Positions 12,113-25,885 are shown, counted from the first letter of the stretch. The stretch: 64,000 nt of DNA from Piper betle (GCA_033002965.1 JAURVB010014106.1:62001-126000), one strand, 5' to 3'. Numbers and translations: made by a program. The notes: generated by a model not told the origin, from the letters alone.

Positions 12113-15100
12113 TATTCTACCGTGAGCTTCTACATATCGCTTCATTTCTTTTTTCTTTTAGTTTAGTTTCTGGAATTTGTGTATTTTGACTTGGTACATG
12201 ATCATATGAATATGTTTTTGGGAAAAAAACATATTGAAGATTGATTTTGCCATGCTTGCATTTTTGAATTATCTACTTGTTTATAATAAATAGGTGAGGA
12301 AATCGGAGAATTAGTTGTAAATTGTTTACCTAAATTTTGTGCATACCCAATCTGAAATGGGATTACTGATGTTGAGAAAACTAGACAATTTTTTTTCCGG
12401 AGTAAAACAGTAGAAAAGATAAACTTTAATAGTTATTATTGGAATGGATCAAGCATTTACTTCGGACTCCCAAAAAATTGGTGGACATTGAACTCCGGGT
12501 ATAGATGGGGACTCTCATCTAAAAGAGATGATGGAGCCTTAACAAGGTAGTTATTGATGTATGGGATGCATCAATGAGAAGTGTTGAATCTGCGGCAATA
12601 TTTTTCCACCCTTAAAAGGTGATATTAATCCCTTCAAGACCATGTAACCTGCCATGCTATAGAAGTTCATCTACTCTTTTTTTTCTTAATAATTTTTCAA
12701 TTCTCCCTTTCACCTCTCTTTGCTTGAAGCGTGGTGAATGAAAGGAAGGCAATGTAATGGTAAACCAGACCATACAACACCGAGCTAAAACTTTGAGTTT
12801 TACAGAAAATGAAAAGGAAAAAGATAAAGAAAAGACATGGTAAGGTAAGGAATGACAGGGCAAAGAAATAAAAGGAAGGGAAAAGAAACAAGATGCAAGG
12901 GAAAGCAAGAAAGGAAAGGCAAATAAAATGTTATTGTGGGTTTTGCCACTTGCAAGAGAAAAAGAGAACCCCTCAGGGTCTAGACTAGAATTCTAGAAGA
13001 TTCTTTCTTCTCTGGCATCTACCCGACCTCCGCCTGGACAACCTATCTTGTGCCGCTTTTCCTTCCTTCTCCCACTTTCCTTGCCTCCTTCCTCTTAGGT
13101 TTTAAATGCCCTGACTTATGCCCACTCGTCCACCTTAAGATTGGTGCATCTTATTGAAGGTAGGGTAGGTTTATATAAGCCAAGAAAGGTGAAGGGTGTG
13201 TTCAAGTTTAATAGCATGAATGAATGTTCTGGAAAATAAGGTTGTTAATGCAAAATAGGAGCTGGAGATGCTTTCTGTCATCCTAGTGCTGATGGTCTCG
13301 TGTGAAATTCATTGGTACAAGCAAGTTGACAGTCCATGATGACTTGGCTATTACACTTTCAAACTGCCAATAAAACTCGTGTGATAACTACTTGTCTTCA
13401 ACTTTTTTCACTTTTCTACCACCACTTCTACTAGTCCATGCATCCACTCTGCCAGTCTCTATGTTGCATCTTGCATGCTATTCATGCTGTTTTTTTTCTT
13501 GATGAATGCTTAATATCAAGTTAGTGAAGCATATGTACCGTTTATGGATAGTTATATCTCCAAGTGACTGCACAAATAAGGCTCTAGCATACATTACTTC
13601 GCTTGGTGGCACATTGTAAAGATTAAATCACCATACAGTTTGTCAAGTTCAGCTTAGAAAACTTTAAAATGAGTCAAATGGGAAATGAAAACCAGAAGTA
13701 ATATTTTTACATGGCTAAATATTTAATTGTAACGAATTAAGTGCTGTATTATATTAGATGATAGGTTAAAAAACTTTTTCTCGTATTTGCACCTTGTGTA
13801 TGAACTCAAAGCTGTGATTTTGTTCTTTTACAATTTTTGTATGCGGTCCTTCAATAGGTTTTCCTGAAAATGTTAGGGCACGAAAAATAAAAATTTTCTT
13901 GGAATTTGACGCTGAATCCACTATGAGTGAAACAAAAATTACTGCTTTAAAAGAAAATCCTAGATCTTCTCATGGTAATGTTTTTTTTTAAAAAAATAGA
14001 CAGCTACTTCCTTTTTTTATTTTATCAGGTCTAGGCATTTTGCTTTTGTATCAAGTATTTTTCTAATTATTAGGATATGGCGTCTGGAAGAGCTTCCATC
14101 CATCAAAACTATGCCATTTGTTATTGCATGAGATCCTTGTTCAGGATCTATCAGCTGCTGCAGTTGTGGGTGTCAGGTGGAAAAAAGCAGAGTCGGAGGG
14201 CATCCATACCATGAACCAGAAGTCGAGTTTGTGCTATGCTGTCGTCTCTTGTCCGATGCTGTTCCTGGCAGTCAACAACTTTGTTATGCTGATGCGTACT
14301 CCGATGGGGTGCCCTAGCTAATTATTGCTGTTACATAGATTCACGATTCCGATTTTCAACCCCTTCTCTATTCTGTATTGGATGAGTCTCGAGTTCTCTA
14401 TTCTTGGATACCGTTTAATCATATACACACACACATACATATCCATACAGCTTGCTGGTACTCTCTCGTTTCCTGTTCCTCTTCACTTGGGCAGGTATGG
14501 TACGTTGCCTTCGTTGGTGCCTTGTAATCTATTGGTGACACTTCGTGGAGTTCATTGCTTCCAAGTTGTTCTGATGACGATCTGTTTTTGTGAATTTTCT
14601 TTTGGAGGTGGTTTGTTCTTTCAATGGTTAGTTTGTGCTTGCAACATTTGGTAATCCGGTATGTCTATCAGTCTTAGCTAGCAGAGAACATTGATCTTTT
14701 CTATCATTGTTATTAATGAAGGGAGTTTGTTCAGTTTTCTCTTATGTGGCTTTATTGCCATTCAGTATGAATGTCTCCCTTTTCAGTAAGATTGACCATT
14801 ATTGAAATATATATTTTAGTGCTGGATTAGTAATATAGTCAATTGTATCCATCTGTATTTTGACAGATCATATATGTGGGCTTCAGAAGTTATTCACCAA
14901 CATTGGTCAAATATGTTCAGCTCTTTGAGACAGTAGTGAAAGTTTATTTGCTGCCTCTTTCTGGTTCTTCTCGATGCATATACCTCTCTTCACATATGAA
15001 TGAAAGCATTCAGGGTAATCTCAGCAGCAACCTGAAATATTTTAGTTTCTTTGGAATGTCTTCCTGTTGTATCTGTGTCTAGGTTTATGTCACAAACAAA

Positions 15101-18100
15101 ATGATAATCACCTTGTTGAACATATAATCAATAAATATTTGGTATGCAACAGAGACACTGTGTCTTCCTTCTAGGCATTTCAGTACAGTTGGTCATATAG
15201 ACTGTGATCCAATCACTGAAAATTTGGTTGCAATTTTACCTTCTATCTGTGTCTGCATGTTGATTCCTGTTGTATCAGTTACCAGTTGTTGCTTTTGTCT
15301 TGTGTGTGGTCAAACCACATTCTGTTTCTCTTGTAAATTCTTTCTGTGAAGCCAGTTATTTCTTCCAAGTATCCATTCTTTGTGCATATGTACCAATCTA
15401 TTGATCCTCCTTGTTTGTTCAAAGTCTCGTTTAGCGCTGAGAGAGATCCTGGTCTACAATGGTTGCTTTATCATCTCTATTAGCTGTTCAAATAGTTAAA
15501 TCAGATCCTCATCTTATTTCTCTGTTGCCAACTTACCCCGTAGAATCTTTAAAGTAGTTGGTAGTTGATGCGATCATACCTAGGTAAAGTAGTGGTTGCC
15601 ATGAATGTAGATAGTGGCTGGAATGGTACCAGTATGGATGGCTGTTTAAATGTGTAGATAAAGTTGGTGTGAATGCGTCCTTGATCAGGTCTGTTCTGTA
15701 GATTGATGTGCTGACGGTGATGAGATTGAATAGTGAAAATTAAACAGTTGAGGCATGATTGCAAATCAGATCAGATAAGTCAGTTTTTATTTAAGATGAG
15801 ATAGATTGATGTGAAGTCAGTTAGTTAGATAGTAAATTATTTGTCTGGATATATATGTTGACAATTCTCAATAAATATATTAAATCATATTGATATTTGA
15901 TATGTGTGTATTATCGTTTTGATATTGCTGTCTTTTGGGTACCAGTATTGAGATATTATTATTTACAGTAAATTCGGCTAGAATTAGCTTCATCCTAGTC
16001 TTTCCATTGATTTTGTAACCATTGAATGTGTGAAGTCTACTTGTGATATCAGATGTCGTAGCTTGATGATGTCCATGTTGACCCAGTAGGCATCAGCAGC
16101 AGGCGTAGCAAGTGTGTAGTCAATCCGTACTGGATAGTCCACGTGGTGTGTAGCGTCGTCAGCAGCAGTGCGCTTGATCATTCTTGTGTAGATGAACACT
16201 GTGATAGTAGAAGCTGTGTGGTAGTGTGTGTGTGTCAGAGAGGCAGTTTGTTCAGTTTTAAAATCTAATTACCATTTATTAATAAATAATTTAATAAAAA
16301 TATTTCAGTGTTGTATTCTTAAAAACAGATTGCGTTTAAATGGAGGAAGCGTTCAGATTAGATTCATCAGACCTCAGATGAGCTTTAAATGAATGTTCAT
16401 TTTCGATCTGATTTTAATCATTGATTCATGGAATGTTGTAGTTCTGTCAGAGTTGAACAGTATGTGGCTGTGATCTCTTGATGCTCACCATAGATTCCTG
16501 TTTGTAACCTAGTTGTCTGTTTGATTATGAATTGAGATGTGTATCTGTTAATATGGAAAAAAATAAATAGACTTACAGTCTTATCCTTTCTTTCAATCAT
16601 CTGCATAATAAGGGAAGTTCAACTGCATGTATGTGATTTGTTTGTTTGTCATTCATTAGAAATGAATCTTTAATTATTTTAATTGGTTGTATCTGTTTAT
16701 ACAGTGCTGTGAATCTGAAGAACATGTCTTGTGGTTTGTCAGCTAATGACAAACATATCGGTTCATTTTAAGTTTGTCATTATTATATTCAAGAACATGG
16801 TGAAAACAACCTATTTTTTGCAAAACCTTCAGTGCCTGTTGATGTGTGTCAGTCTAGTTGTGTGAATCGGTCTATAAAAAACAGCCTTGTTGATCTATTC
16901 TTCCATTTTATGATATGTTATACTGTGGCAATCAATACTGCTCTATTCATACTTCCTTCAAATATTCTGGTAGATTCCAGCAGCAGTAAGACAGAGTGGA
17001 AACAGTGGGTGCTGTGATTTTCTGCTCTGTTTTTGTGTCAATTCCTTCAGCAGTCATTCATCTGTATGCAAAGAGATCTTATGCAAAATGATTGAGATTT
17101 TAACAAATATTTTGAGACGTATGGTCAAGTTCTACAAATCATGAACGGCTGCTCTCCAAATGAGACAATCTTGGTTTCTGTTATGAACAATTAATTGCTT
17201 TAGAAATGTTCAGTCAATTAAGAAGTTTGCAATTGTTGATGTGAATTGGAAAAATTATTATTTGAAGGTAAACATCTCAGTCAGCTGTCAGCAAAACTTG
17301 ACGATCATTTTCATCGAGACTTTTGGATATCATTGATTTTCAAGCATGCATGTACTAGCAACAAACATCATAAAGACGGGAGGTAAACACCTTCAAAATA
17401 ATGACTTGTATGAAAAACCATCATTTATGTGAGAAAAATAGGTTAATTCATTTATATGGCATCTAGGTTATTCATAAAATTAGCTAATCTGGGTATCATC
17501 AGATGTAATCAATCATAGACAACAAGAGAGAAAATTTGCTTTTTCCCTCATCCCCATTCCAAGCACCCTTACACAGTGCTTTTCCCTCGTCGTCATGGCA
17601 TCTGCCTGCTACTCTATTACTTTGGCTTGGCAGTGCCAGTAACACATTGTGTGCAGTATTTCTGATATACAGGCATACTTGTATACCTCTCATACGTCCT
17701 GTCTCAGCCTCCCCTGCCCCTGACCTGCCAGCAGAGGCTCGCCGCTGCCCCTCAGCCCCATGCTGCATATGCCTGCCTCCTCCCTCTCACAGAAACAGCC
17801 AATGCCAGCCATTAGAGACCTGCCTCGTCAGACTAGGGCGGTAGCCAGGCAGTGGCGTTCAGTCTCAAAGTCGTGCCTCTTGCTGTGCCCTCAACTCTGA
17901 TCTTGATGTGAGTAGTGTCACACTCTGACTGCAATGTAACATTATGTTTCTCTGACAAATATCATAATTTCTCATTTCCACACCAGGAATGGACACCTGG
18001 AATTTGGCTTGTCCAGTCCAGCCCAAATGATGACACAGCAGCAGCTAAGCCAAGACCACGTCAGCATCCTGCTGAGCCGTTTGTGGCAATGAGACCTGGC

Positions 18101-19808
18101 TGTGTTCTTGAATCTTGGTGTGATATAAATTTGTAAATTGTTGTCTCATCAACAACCATGGTCTTCTTAGAATCCTACCAGCCATAGAACAATTCAGTTG
18201 GTAGTATCAGACATTACTATCCACCAACCCAAACTTGTCCTTTAAATATGCAGACAAATGAAGGCAATCAGGCTTTGAAGATTCATCATTTGGACGTCAC
18301 CTTGAAACCTTGTCAAAATGGTGCCAAGGAAGGCAGCAGAAATGATGACAGTGGCAATAGTAAGAACAGTTAGTCTACAGACCTTGAAATTAGAGGTGGT
18401 GAGAGAGTCAGAGAGGATAGAGATGGATGAAGAGGAGAGTGTGTGTGTGCCAGTAGTGATGGTAGTTGTAGACCTTGGTGGAATCATCTAGACAATTGTG
18501 TAGAGAACAGATATCAACGTGGTCAGATTATAAGGACTGGAGAGAAGGAAGTCATGCATAGTGGCAATGCAATGTAAAAACAAATGAAAGTTGATCCATG
18601 TTTGGTGTTGGTTTATATATCCACAGAGCCTTGTGTATACTGTTGATGATGTAGTATCAACAGTGAGCTGCTTGTGTCCCCAATGAGCACTTTGGCAAAC
18701 GTTATAAATTTTTTCCCAGTTAACCATTTATTAGTCAGTGTTCTGTAGCCTGCAATTTGTAAATTTTACCATTCATTGCGTTGCAATAAACACTCCTTGT
18801 TAATACCTTCTTCTTTTCTTGCTGAGATATGTAGATTAAATATTGGTAAATATTCTGAGAATCTGGATTGAAGTTTGTCTAGATAATTGATTTCATCCTA
18901 TGTTATTAGATATTCTCTATGTCTTCATCCATTGATGAGTTAAACATAATTATTAGGGCAATCATAATTTGCTAATAGAATTTCTTATACTTAATTTCAA
19001 CACTTCATTGACAACTATATATCATTATTGTTATTTTAATGTTATTAATTCTTACGTTTTTTAATTAATTTTCATTATTATCATTATATAATAGCTCTTT
19101 GATTTTTTAAAAAAAGTGTTTATGAAAAGACCTCTTTTACTTAAACAAAGTTAGATTATTCAAATTGGGATGGAGAGTTTTGCATTATATTATATCTACA
19201 AAATGTATTTTAATGATAAAAAATCGATCCCAAGTTAATTAAATGATTCAAAAATAAACTACAGCAAATCAAGTTTTTTTTTAAAAAAAACCATCCTCAC
19301 GAAAGATTTGATCACAATAACAACCACAACCAATTAAGATAGAAAGGTAGAACAGACCATCTAGGGCGAATCTAATTGCCTGTAAATTTTGTGAATTTAA
19401 TAAATATAGTTAAATATGCAGTAATATTGCTCGGAAAAGAACTTATACTTAATATCACACAAACACAAAGTTATCAAATTTATGAAATAATTAATGATCA
19501 GTAGATAGGATTGGTATCATTTATGACAAACTCAAACAAAAAATAAATATAGGAATCATTTGTAATTTTATTTTGTTTTAAGTAGGTAAATGATATTATT
19601 TTTATTTAACATCTTTTGCCTTAATTTTTCTTCTCTGTTAGCCACCTGTTGCAACAAAAAATTCATGCCACAAATTCTTTCCTAGCTTCTACTTCTTGTG
19701 ATAGACTATATAAATGCTTAATTTTAAAAAAAATTTCTTATTTTTACCATGTCTACCTAAATGGAAATGAATTTATAAGTAGATGTGAATCATTTAGCAC
19801 ATGCAAGA
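12113..19808. other. Long T-rich spacer, no supported gene
   Basis: About 7.7 kb with moderate AT content. A purine-rich tract lies at about 12740-12930. Around 17520-18140 composition becomes less AT-rich and open frames appear on both strands (17499-17768 minus, 17536-17844 and 17915-18136 plus), and at 18242-18487 (minus) one frame encodes a Ser/Thr-rich segment followed by a hydrophobic stretch (LTVLTIATVIISAAFLGTIL). None matches a family I know and none has convincing splice structure. Part of this may be untranslated transcript or an old unrecognised transposon. Confidence 0.4.
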
Positions 19809-22800
19809 TGTAAAACCCATAACCCGAGTCATGATTTTATAATATAAATCGGTTAGTTCGACTATTATTTTCAGTTAAGTCAGTTTCAGAACACGCATGT
19901 TAAACTGATATCAATCATATGTTATGAGTTATGAAGGTTATGTGTACCCAAGTATATAATGATAACGTTAATAACGTAATAGTATAATAATTTATAAGAA
20001 TATACAAGAGTACACCCTTTATTTTATTTTATTTATAATAAATCATAGAATTAAATTTAGGTCGTTTATCTTGTTAGAATGTGCTAGTTATTATTTTTGG
20101 GTGAGTTAGTGGACTTAAAACATGTCATTCAACTTAGGTAAATATTATTTTATTTTATGATATTTTATTTTATATTTTTCAGAATTTATTTATTTATTAT
20201 TGACTCAATAACAAATTAATTTTTTATTACAAAACTACCCCCGGTTATAATCTTCCCGACTCTTCTCCTCTTCCCTGTGTTGCAGCCTCCACCCGACGCC
20301 ACGCCCCTTCCTCTATTTTTTGCGCGCCACTACCGCTAGCAACCTCGCCGCCAGCCAGTGCCGCCGTCGCCCTTCCATTCCCTTCCCCTCCTTCTCTTTC
20401 CCTATCCCATTCTTGGAGCCACCCTTGTTCTCTTCCGTGGAGCAACACAGGCTGCGCTGCTGCTCTTCATCGCCGCCGACCAGCCCTCGGCTTCCCTACC
20501 TCATCTTCGTCGACATTGTCCGACCGAATTACCTGAGTGTGGATGACCAAAGACGCCACCTTTTTCCTACCTCACCGGGTCGATTACACGGTTTTGGGCT
20601 CGGCCACCGTTGTCGGCTAGTCACCGCCTGGCCGAGATCCCCACGCCTTCACCTCCTTCTACCCCTAGTCGAACCTAGCCACGCCTTCTTGGAGCCTTCC
20701 TCCTCTCTGCGAGTTGGACACAGCCGCCATCGGCCGTGTTTTCTGACTAGCTGCCGGAATAGTTGCCGCCGGTCTTTGCTCGAACAGTTCAGCGCTGATC
20801 TCCTCCCCTTGTCGTGACCATCAGCACCTCTTGTCCTCCCGGTGGTTTTAGCTGCCACCAGCAGGAATTGCTACGGCCGTGTGCGTTGTCACTGGACAGC
20901 AGCCACCACCCTCGGCCGGACCCATGCATGGCCAAAACCCACTAATTTTGTCTAACCCTGGCCTACAATTGGTCACCATCGGTGGTTGAAGCCGTCCCGA
21001 CGAAGCTAGGTATACGGATTTCAATTTTTATGGTATGTATGCTATGAATTCTTGTGATGTTTATGATAATTATGATGTGATTAATATTGGTGATGGAATT
21101 GAATAATGGTGTGAGAATTACTTATTATGATTATGATGAATTTGATGTGAATGATGGTCGATAAATTTACGATAATAAAATACGATGGAAATGACTATGA
21201 GAAACACATATGTAGTGGTTATTTAATAAATTTGTCATATGATTTGAATGTAGATTAATGTCGCTACCTGACTTTAATTAGTATTGTGTGATTGTTATGA
21301 ATTGGTAATAGTAGAATATTTATCTAAATATGACAGAGTAAATATGAGTTAATGGAGTGTTACGTTAAATACTTATGATCGACATATGTAGTGCTAGTGT
21401 CGTGTTTTAATAATTATGGAAGCCTCTAATTAGATATTTTAATGTGACTTGTATTGTGTGTCTGATATGAAATGTTGGTGATTAAATGCATTCAGGCATC
21501 ATATAATTAGCATAGGCATTAGTGTTTAGTTTTGTTGTATAGATATAGAGTAGGAGTTCACCGCCTACACATGTGACCCTGCTTAGAGCTTTGAATAAGT
21601 TTGTCTAGTACTTTGCCATGTTTTTCACTTTACTCTATTGTGGTTTACTTTTTTGCTACAGACAAGTTAAGCAGTATTTTATTAAATCCCACTTAACATG
21701 GGTCATTTAACTAATAGGTTTTCGGATTAATAACTCTTGAGGATAAGATCCTTCAAGTTTGATTTCGAAAACAAGATCTACCGCAAGTTGCTTTTAGGCC
21801 TATAATATTAAATCCCTTCCCAGGCTTATGTATAAATTTACCGTGTTTTTAGTGACACAAGAGATGGTGAAACCGACTCGCACGTACTATGAGCGAGTGC
21901 GCGTGCCAATCACAGTGGGCTTTGGATTAGTGTTAAAATTCCATTCTCGAGGGATTCTGACAACTCCATGTTTTGAGTTTCCTCACACCCGGAGAAACAT
22001 GGAGTTTTATCAGTAATGTTTAGTATAATGCACGTTTGGACATATAGTTCAAAGGGTACTGAAGGTGAATGCCTGAAAGTACTCTACCTTTGTGCTCGAG
22101 GCCATGATATATATAGAAGACCAGAGAGGGCTTAGGATATACTAGTAGTCCCAAGGGACAGAAAAGAGCAAAAAATGAAAAAAATGTCGAGAGAGGCATT
22201 AGTATACCAGTCAACTCATGATGCTATCCGGTCTGCAGTCCGTTTGCTCCCCAGTAGATACCCTTATGAGAGTTCAACAGAAGATATAAATGGTTTTCTT
22301 CAAAATAAAAGTCAGCTCTCATTTGCCAGTTTATTATAGTTATTTTTATAGTGGTAACACTTGTTATTGACATTTTCTTTTATGTATATGTAGGTAAAGA
22401 GTAGGAGTTTGATATGTTAGCCTAGACGGAGAAGTAGTGACCGCTATGTACACACATAAACCTGACGCAATATGCATATGAATTGTTATATTTTTAATCA
22501 TGATGTATCATTTTTTAATATGATGTTTCAGGATGACATAATAATATTTTGAGAATGATAAGATAGATATAATGACGGTGACAGATGTAATGAATAGATG
22601 GGTCAAGATGCACTTTATGAATATATTTGTAAATGACATGATATATGTAAAAGATAAGATGAAGAGATGGGTCGAGACCCAGTTCAATAATATAGAATGA
22701 ATGTGAATTAGTAGTTGAGTCAAGACTCAAGTTAGAACTAATTATGCAGTTGGAATGAAGTTATCGTGTGAATGTTTTATTAAATGTTTATATCATCTAT

Positions 22801-23086
22801 AGATGGTGGCCCTTGTTGTACTTTCAGGGGATACTTTGTCTGTTTTATTTTAAAAATTTTATCAATTATATCATGATCATTTTTTAATGTGAATTGTTTG
22901 TCATATCATTTACGTAGAATCATGTTAGGTTCCGAACATTCCATCCATGCATGATGAAATTTATCTTTTATTTTAAGATGCCAAAAGTAGATTTATATGG
23001 GGCTATATTCGAATTGACTGATTTAATTGAGTGACTCCTAACATTTCGGTTTGGTTTGGTTCATGAGTCGTATTTTGAGTGTTGCA
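19809..23086 (+). mobile_element. Degraded long LTR, copy 2 of the family (probable solo LTR)
   Basis: It begins TGTAAAACCCATAACCCGAG at 19809 and ends ...GAGTGTTGCA at 23086, matching the start (TGTAAAACCCACGATTCGAG) and end (GGGGTGTTACA) of the intact copy at 33271-36447. Landmarks in order: TACCCAAGTATAT, AGGTCGTTTA, the ATTACAAAACTACCCC module, a GC-rich core (20240-21010), CCCACTTAACATGGGTCATT, and the conserved block at 21840-22090. It is about 3.28 kb against 3.18 kb. CpG sites are largely decayed to TpG/CpA. Flanking CAAGA (19804-19808) and TAAGT (23087-23091) agree in only three of five bases, so a target duplication is not proven. No internal retroelement genes follow. The open frames at 20320-20817 lie in the non-coding GC-rich core. 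Confidence 0.75.
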
Positions 23087-24282
23087 TAAGTGTTAAAATT
23101 ATTTTTTCATCTGGAGAATGTTTGAATGCTTGCATGTCATTAACAATAACAATATTGGAAAAAAATAGCTTCAAGTGAGATTATTGAAACGATGCTCAGA
23201 GGGCAGATGATATTGTAAAATTGATGCCGAAGGGCTTTCATTTGGTAATAATTTAGGTCAGAAATATCTACTCCCAAGAATTTAATTAGCAATTTAAAAA
23301 ATGAAAAACAAACTCAATTAGCAATTTATTATTATATCAAGGCCAAATGAGTAAAAAAAAGACAAGAATTATATATATATATATAGACACACACCCCCTT
23401 GACAGAACTAATAGTGTAAAGAATATGTTAAACTGAGAATTGGATTTACTATATCAAATACTATAAGAAAAATATTACATATTCATTTTATGTGGTTTCC
23501 CTGATCAAACTGGAGGTTACCAAAAAACTATGCATAACACTGAATGGGGAGCCACCAAATACTCCAACTACCCCTAGCGTGTGACATGGATGCATAAGGA
23601 TGTTGTTCTCTGGTTGGGATAAATTATCATAATTAGATGAGTTTAACTAATTATAATAGTTATTTTTTAAAACACTTCTAATTGTAGTAGTTTGAGCCAA
23701 TAAGAAAGTTGCTACACGTTGTAGTAACTGCTAGAGTAAATTGGATTGTGTAAAATTGATAAATTAAATAATATATATGTATGTAGACAATGAGATATGG
23801 CTTGTAATAAGTCAGCGATTAGATCCAATATGCGCCAAACAGATTTGAAAAAACTCACTTTAACGATGGATTTTTCCCAGTACGTATGAAAGAAAATGGT
23901 GAAGGCAAGTTTTAATCTGAACTGGCTAGATGATATTAAAGCCCAACAATGACAAACTATGAAAGAGATTGTGTATACGAAAGCTTCCGTGAAAGTTTGA
24001 TCAAATAACAGTTAATGAAATGGAGAAGGTCTTCATCGTTTAGTTAACTGTCATTGTTTGTAGTACTTTGTCCCTTCCTCTCAACATTATTTTCATTGTC
24101 ACATCACCTTCTTCCAATTTAAGGCCTTATAAGTTCAGTTTTGAAGTACATGAAAATATAATCTACTAAACAACTGCAAATTAGTATGGAAGATAATATG
24201 TATCAAGAAATTAAGTAAGGTTCTACATTATATCACAAAAATAATTGTTGGAATAATACCTACTCTATCAAACTCAAGAAAG

Positions 24283-24283
<1 letters not shown>
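23087..24283. other. AT-rich spacer
   Basis: No gene is supported. A short (TA)n run near 23372-23384 is the only clear simple repeat. Confidence 0.5.

Positions 24284-24284
<1 letters not shown>

Positions 24285-24336
<52 letters not shown>
24285..24336. repeat. (TA)n microsatellite, left flank of element A
   Basis: About 52 bases of almost pure TA directly abut the left end of the GC-rich element at 24337-25098. Confidence 0.95.
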
Positions 24337-24339
<3 letters not shown>

Positions 24340-25098
24340 GCAATGCTCTGCCTGCTTTTGGCAGCGCATAGCTTGTGGGCCGTTGGAGCCCCCCAACCCA
24401 CCCGACCTGCCCGCCCACCCGCCCTCCCTCCCTCCCTCCCTCCCGCCCTCCTTCCTGATCTCCCGCCTGCCCTCCTGCCCGCCCGTCCTCCCACCTGCCC
24501 TCTAGACCTCCTGCCCTCCCGCCCGCCTGCAGGCGGCTATACAATGCCCGCAACCCCCTGAGGCCCCCTGCTCACGGCGACCGGTGTTGGGGGTGGTGGT
24601 GGTGGTGGCAGGGGGCAGTGGCGAGCGAGGGTCGGCGGCGGGCAGGGGGGGAGGAGTTGGGGACCTGGGGGAAAGGGGCCGGTGGCCTGGGGCGGGAGGA
24701 GCTAAGGGCAAGGGTTGTCGGGTGGGTGGCAGGCAAGGGGGCACAGCGGGTGGGGGCAGGGGCAGTGGGTCAAGGGCAGAGGCCGCCGGGTGGGCGGCAA
24801 GCATGGGGGCGGAGTGGGAGGGGGAGTCCGCGGGGGCAGGGGGCCAATGAGGCAGGCGACCGGAGGAGCCGGGGGCCGGTTGTCGTCGTCACAGGTGGCG
24901 GGGGGTGTGGGTGCCGCGGCAGCGTGGGGCAGGCGGGTCTGTCGGTCGTGGGCGGGCAGGCAGGCAGGTTGGTCGGGTCAGCCAGGTTGGGGGAGAGGGG
25001 GGGGGGGGGGGGTGGGCTATGGGCTGCTGGATCAAAATCCAGCGGCCCACATTTGATGCGTTGCATGCACTGCCAAAAAGGGTAACGCATGCTAGCCC
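24337..25098. mobile_element. Element A: GC-rich foldback-like element inside a TA microsatellite
   Basis: The left end (GGCAGCGCATAGC then TTGTGGGCCGTTGGA) and the right end, read in reverse (GCATGCGTTACCC, TTTTTGGCAGTGCATGC, AATGTGGGCCGCTGGAT), are imperfect inverted repeats. The right end also contains a hairpin built from GGGCTGCTGGAT and ATCCAGCGGCCC. The inside is strand-biased: C-rich on the left, including (CCTC)n at 24422-24444, and G-rich on the right, including a run of 16 Gs at 24997-25012. It encodes no recognisable protein; the long open frames on both strands follow from composition. The ends resemble those of element B and the Mutator-like element at 36829-44499. The placement in (TA)n recalls the rice Micron family, but identity is not shown. 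Confidence 0.6.
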
Positions 25099-25127
25099 AT
25101 ATATATATATATTATATATATATATAT
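25099..25127. repeat. (TA)n microsatellite between elements A and B
   Basis: About 29 bases of alternating TA with one TT irregularity separate the two GC-rich elements. Confidence 0.95.
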
Positions 25128-25556
25128 GGGGGCAACTGGTATGCGCTGCCCCCTTTTGGCAGCGCATCATGCACTGCTTTTTGTGGACCGTTGGATCTAA
25201 TCCAACAACCCACAGTATCCCCCCATACACCCCTTGCTGGCATGGCCCGCCTAGCTGCCCCTTAGCCACGCCCCCGCCGCCCCTCGGCCGAGGGGGCGTC
25301 TAGGGGCAACAGCCAACGGGGCTGCAGGGGGCTGCAGCCGAGAGGGTGTCTAGGGGCAGCAGCCAAGGGGGCGGTAGGGGGTTGCGGCCGAGGGGGCGTC
25401 TGGGGGCGAAGAGACGGCTAGGTGAGCCATGCCAGTAGGGGATATGTAGGGGAGTGCTGTGGGCCGTTGGATCAAATCCAACGGCCCACAAAAAGTTGAT
25501 CCAACGGCCCACAAAAAGTAGCGCATGCTAAGGGCTACAAAAAAGGGAGCATCTAG
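25128..25556. mobile_element. Element B: second foldback-like element inside a TA microsatellite
   Basis: The left end has a perfect 10-bp hairpin, ATGCGCTGCC/GGCAGCGCAT, then TTGTGGACCGTTGGAT with an imperfect partner arm. The right end has a perfect 15-bp hairpin, TGTGGGCCGTTGGAT / ATCCAACGGCCCACA with loop CAA, followed by an extra copy of the second arm and AGCGCATGCTA. Left and right ends are inverted relative to each other. The inside (25270-25410) contains about three diverged copies of a unit like GGGGGCGTCTAGGGGCAGCA. No coding capacity is supported. Confidence 0.65.
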
Positions 25557-25574
25557 TATATATATATATATATA
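25557..25574. repeat. (TA)n microsatellite, right flank of element B
   Basis: About 18 bases of alternating TA directly follow the right end of element B. Confidence 0.95.
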
Positions 25575-25689
25575 CTCCTAATTAACTAACAAAGTACAGC
25601 TATTCTGTTCATCTATCCCCTTGTCCTTTTCCTACACCACGTGAGAATTTTTTGATAACCTTCACTATCATTGGATGCGGTCCGCCCGT

Positions 25690-25885
25690 CAGCAAATCAT
25701 CCAAATCCAATAGTGAAAAATTGGATTTTGTCATGGAGTTTACCGTGACAAAAACTCTTAAAACCTACGGTTGTCGCGAAAAATTGTTACCGTCAAAGAC
25801 AGTGACAAGAGGGTTTGCCTCAAGTTGATTTAACACGAAAATACCGTGTCAAATATTTGTCATGATTTGTTCGTCGCAAAAAAGT
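25690..25885. repeat. Possible remnant of a transposon subterminal region
   Basis: Several short related motifs such as TACCGTGACAAAA, GTTGTCGCGAAAA, TTACCGTCAAAG and ATACCGTGTCAAA lie close together in both orientations. Such arrays are typical of subterminal regions of plant CACTA-type elements. No terminal CACTA sequence is seen, so this is only a suggestion. A GC-rich patch follows at 25960-26290. Confidence 0.25.

Noticed and set aside
20245..20858. 165-residue and other open frames as a plant gene
   Set aside because: Same position as the GC-rich core of the long LTR family (copy 2); no family likeness.
24228..25512. Gly/Pro/Arg-rich open frames on both strands
   Set aside because: Products of strand-biased GC-rich sequence and TA repeats in elements A and B; no codon or domain support.
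25128..25574. Helitron 3' end (CTAG followed by T with an upstream hairpin)
   Set aside because: The element has inverted hairpins at both ends and TA flanks; the CTAG lies in a TA-rich context and there is no TC start at the other end.
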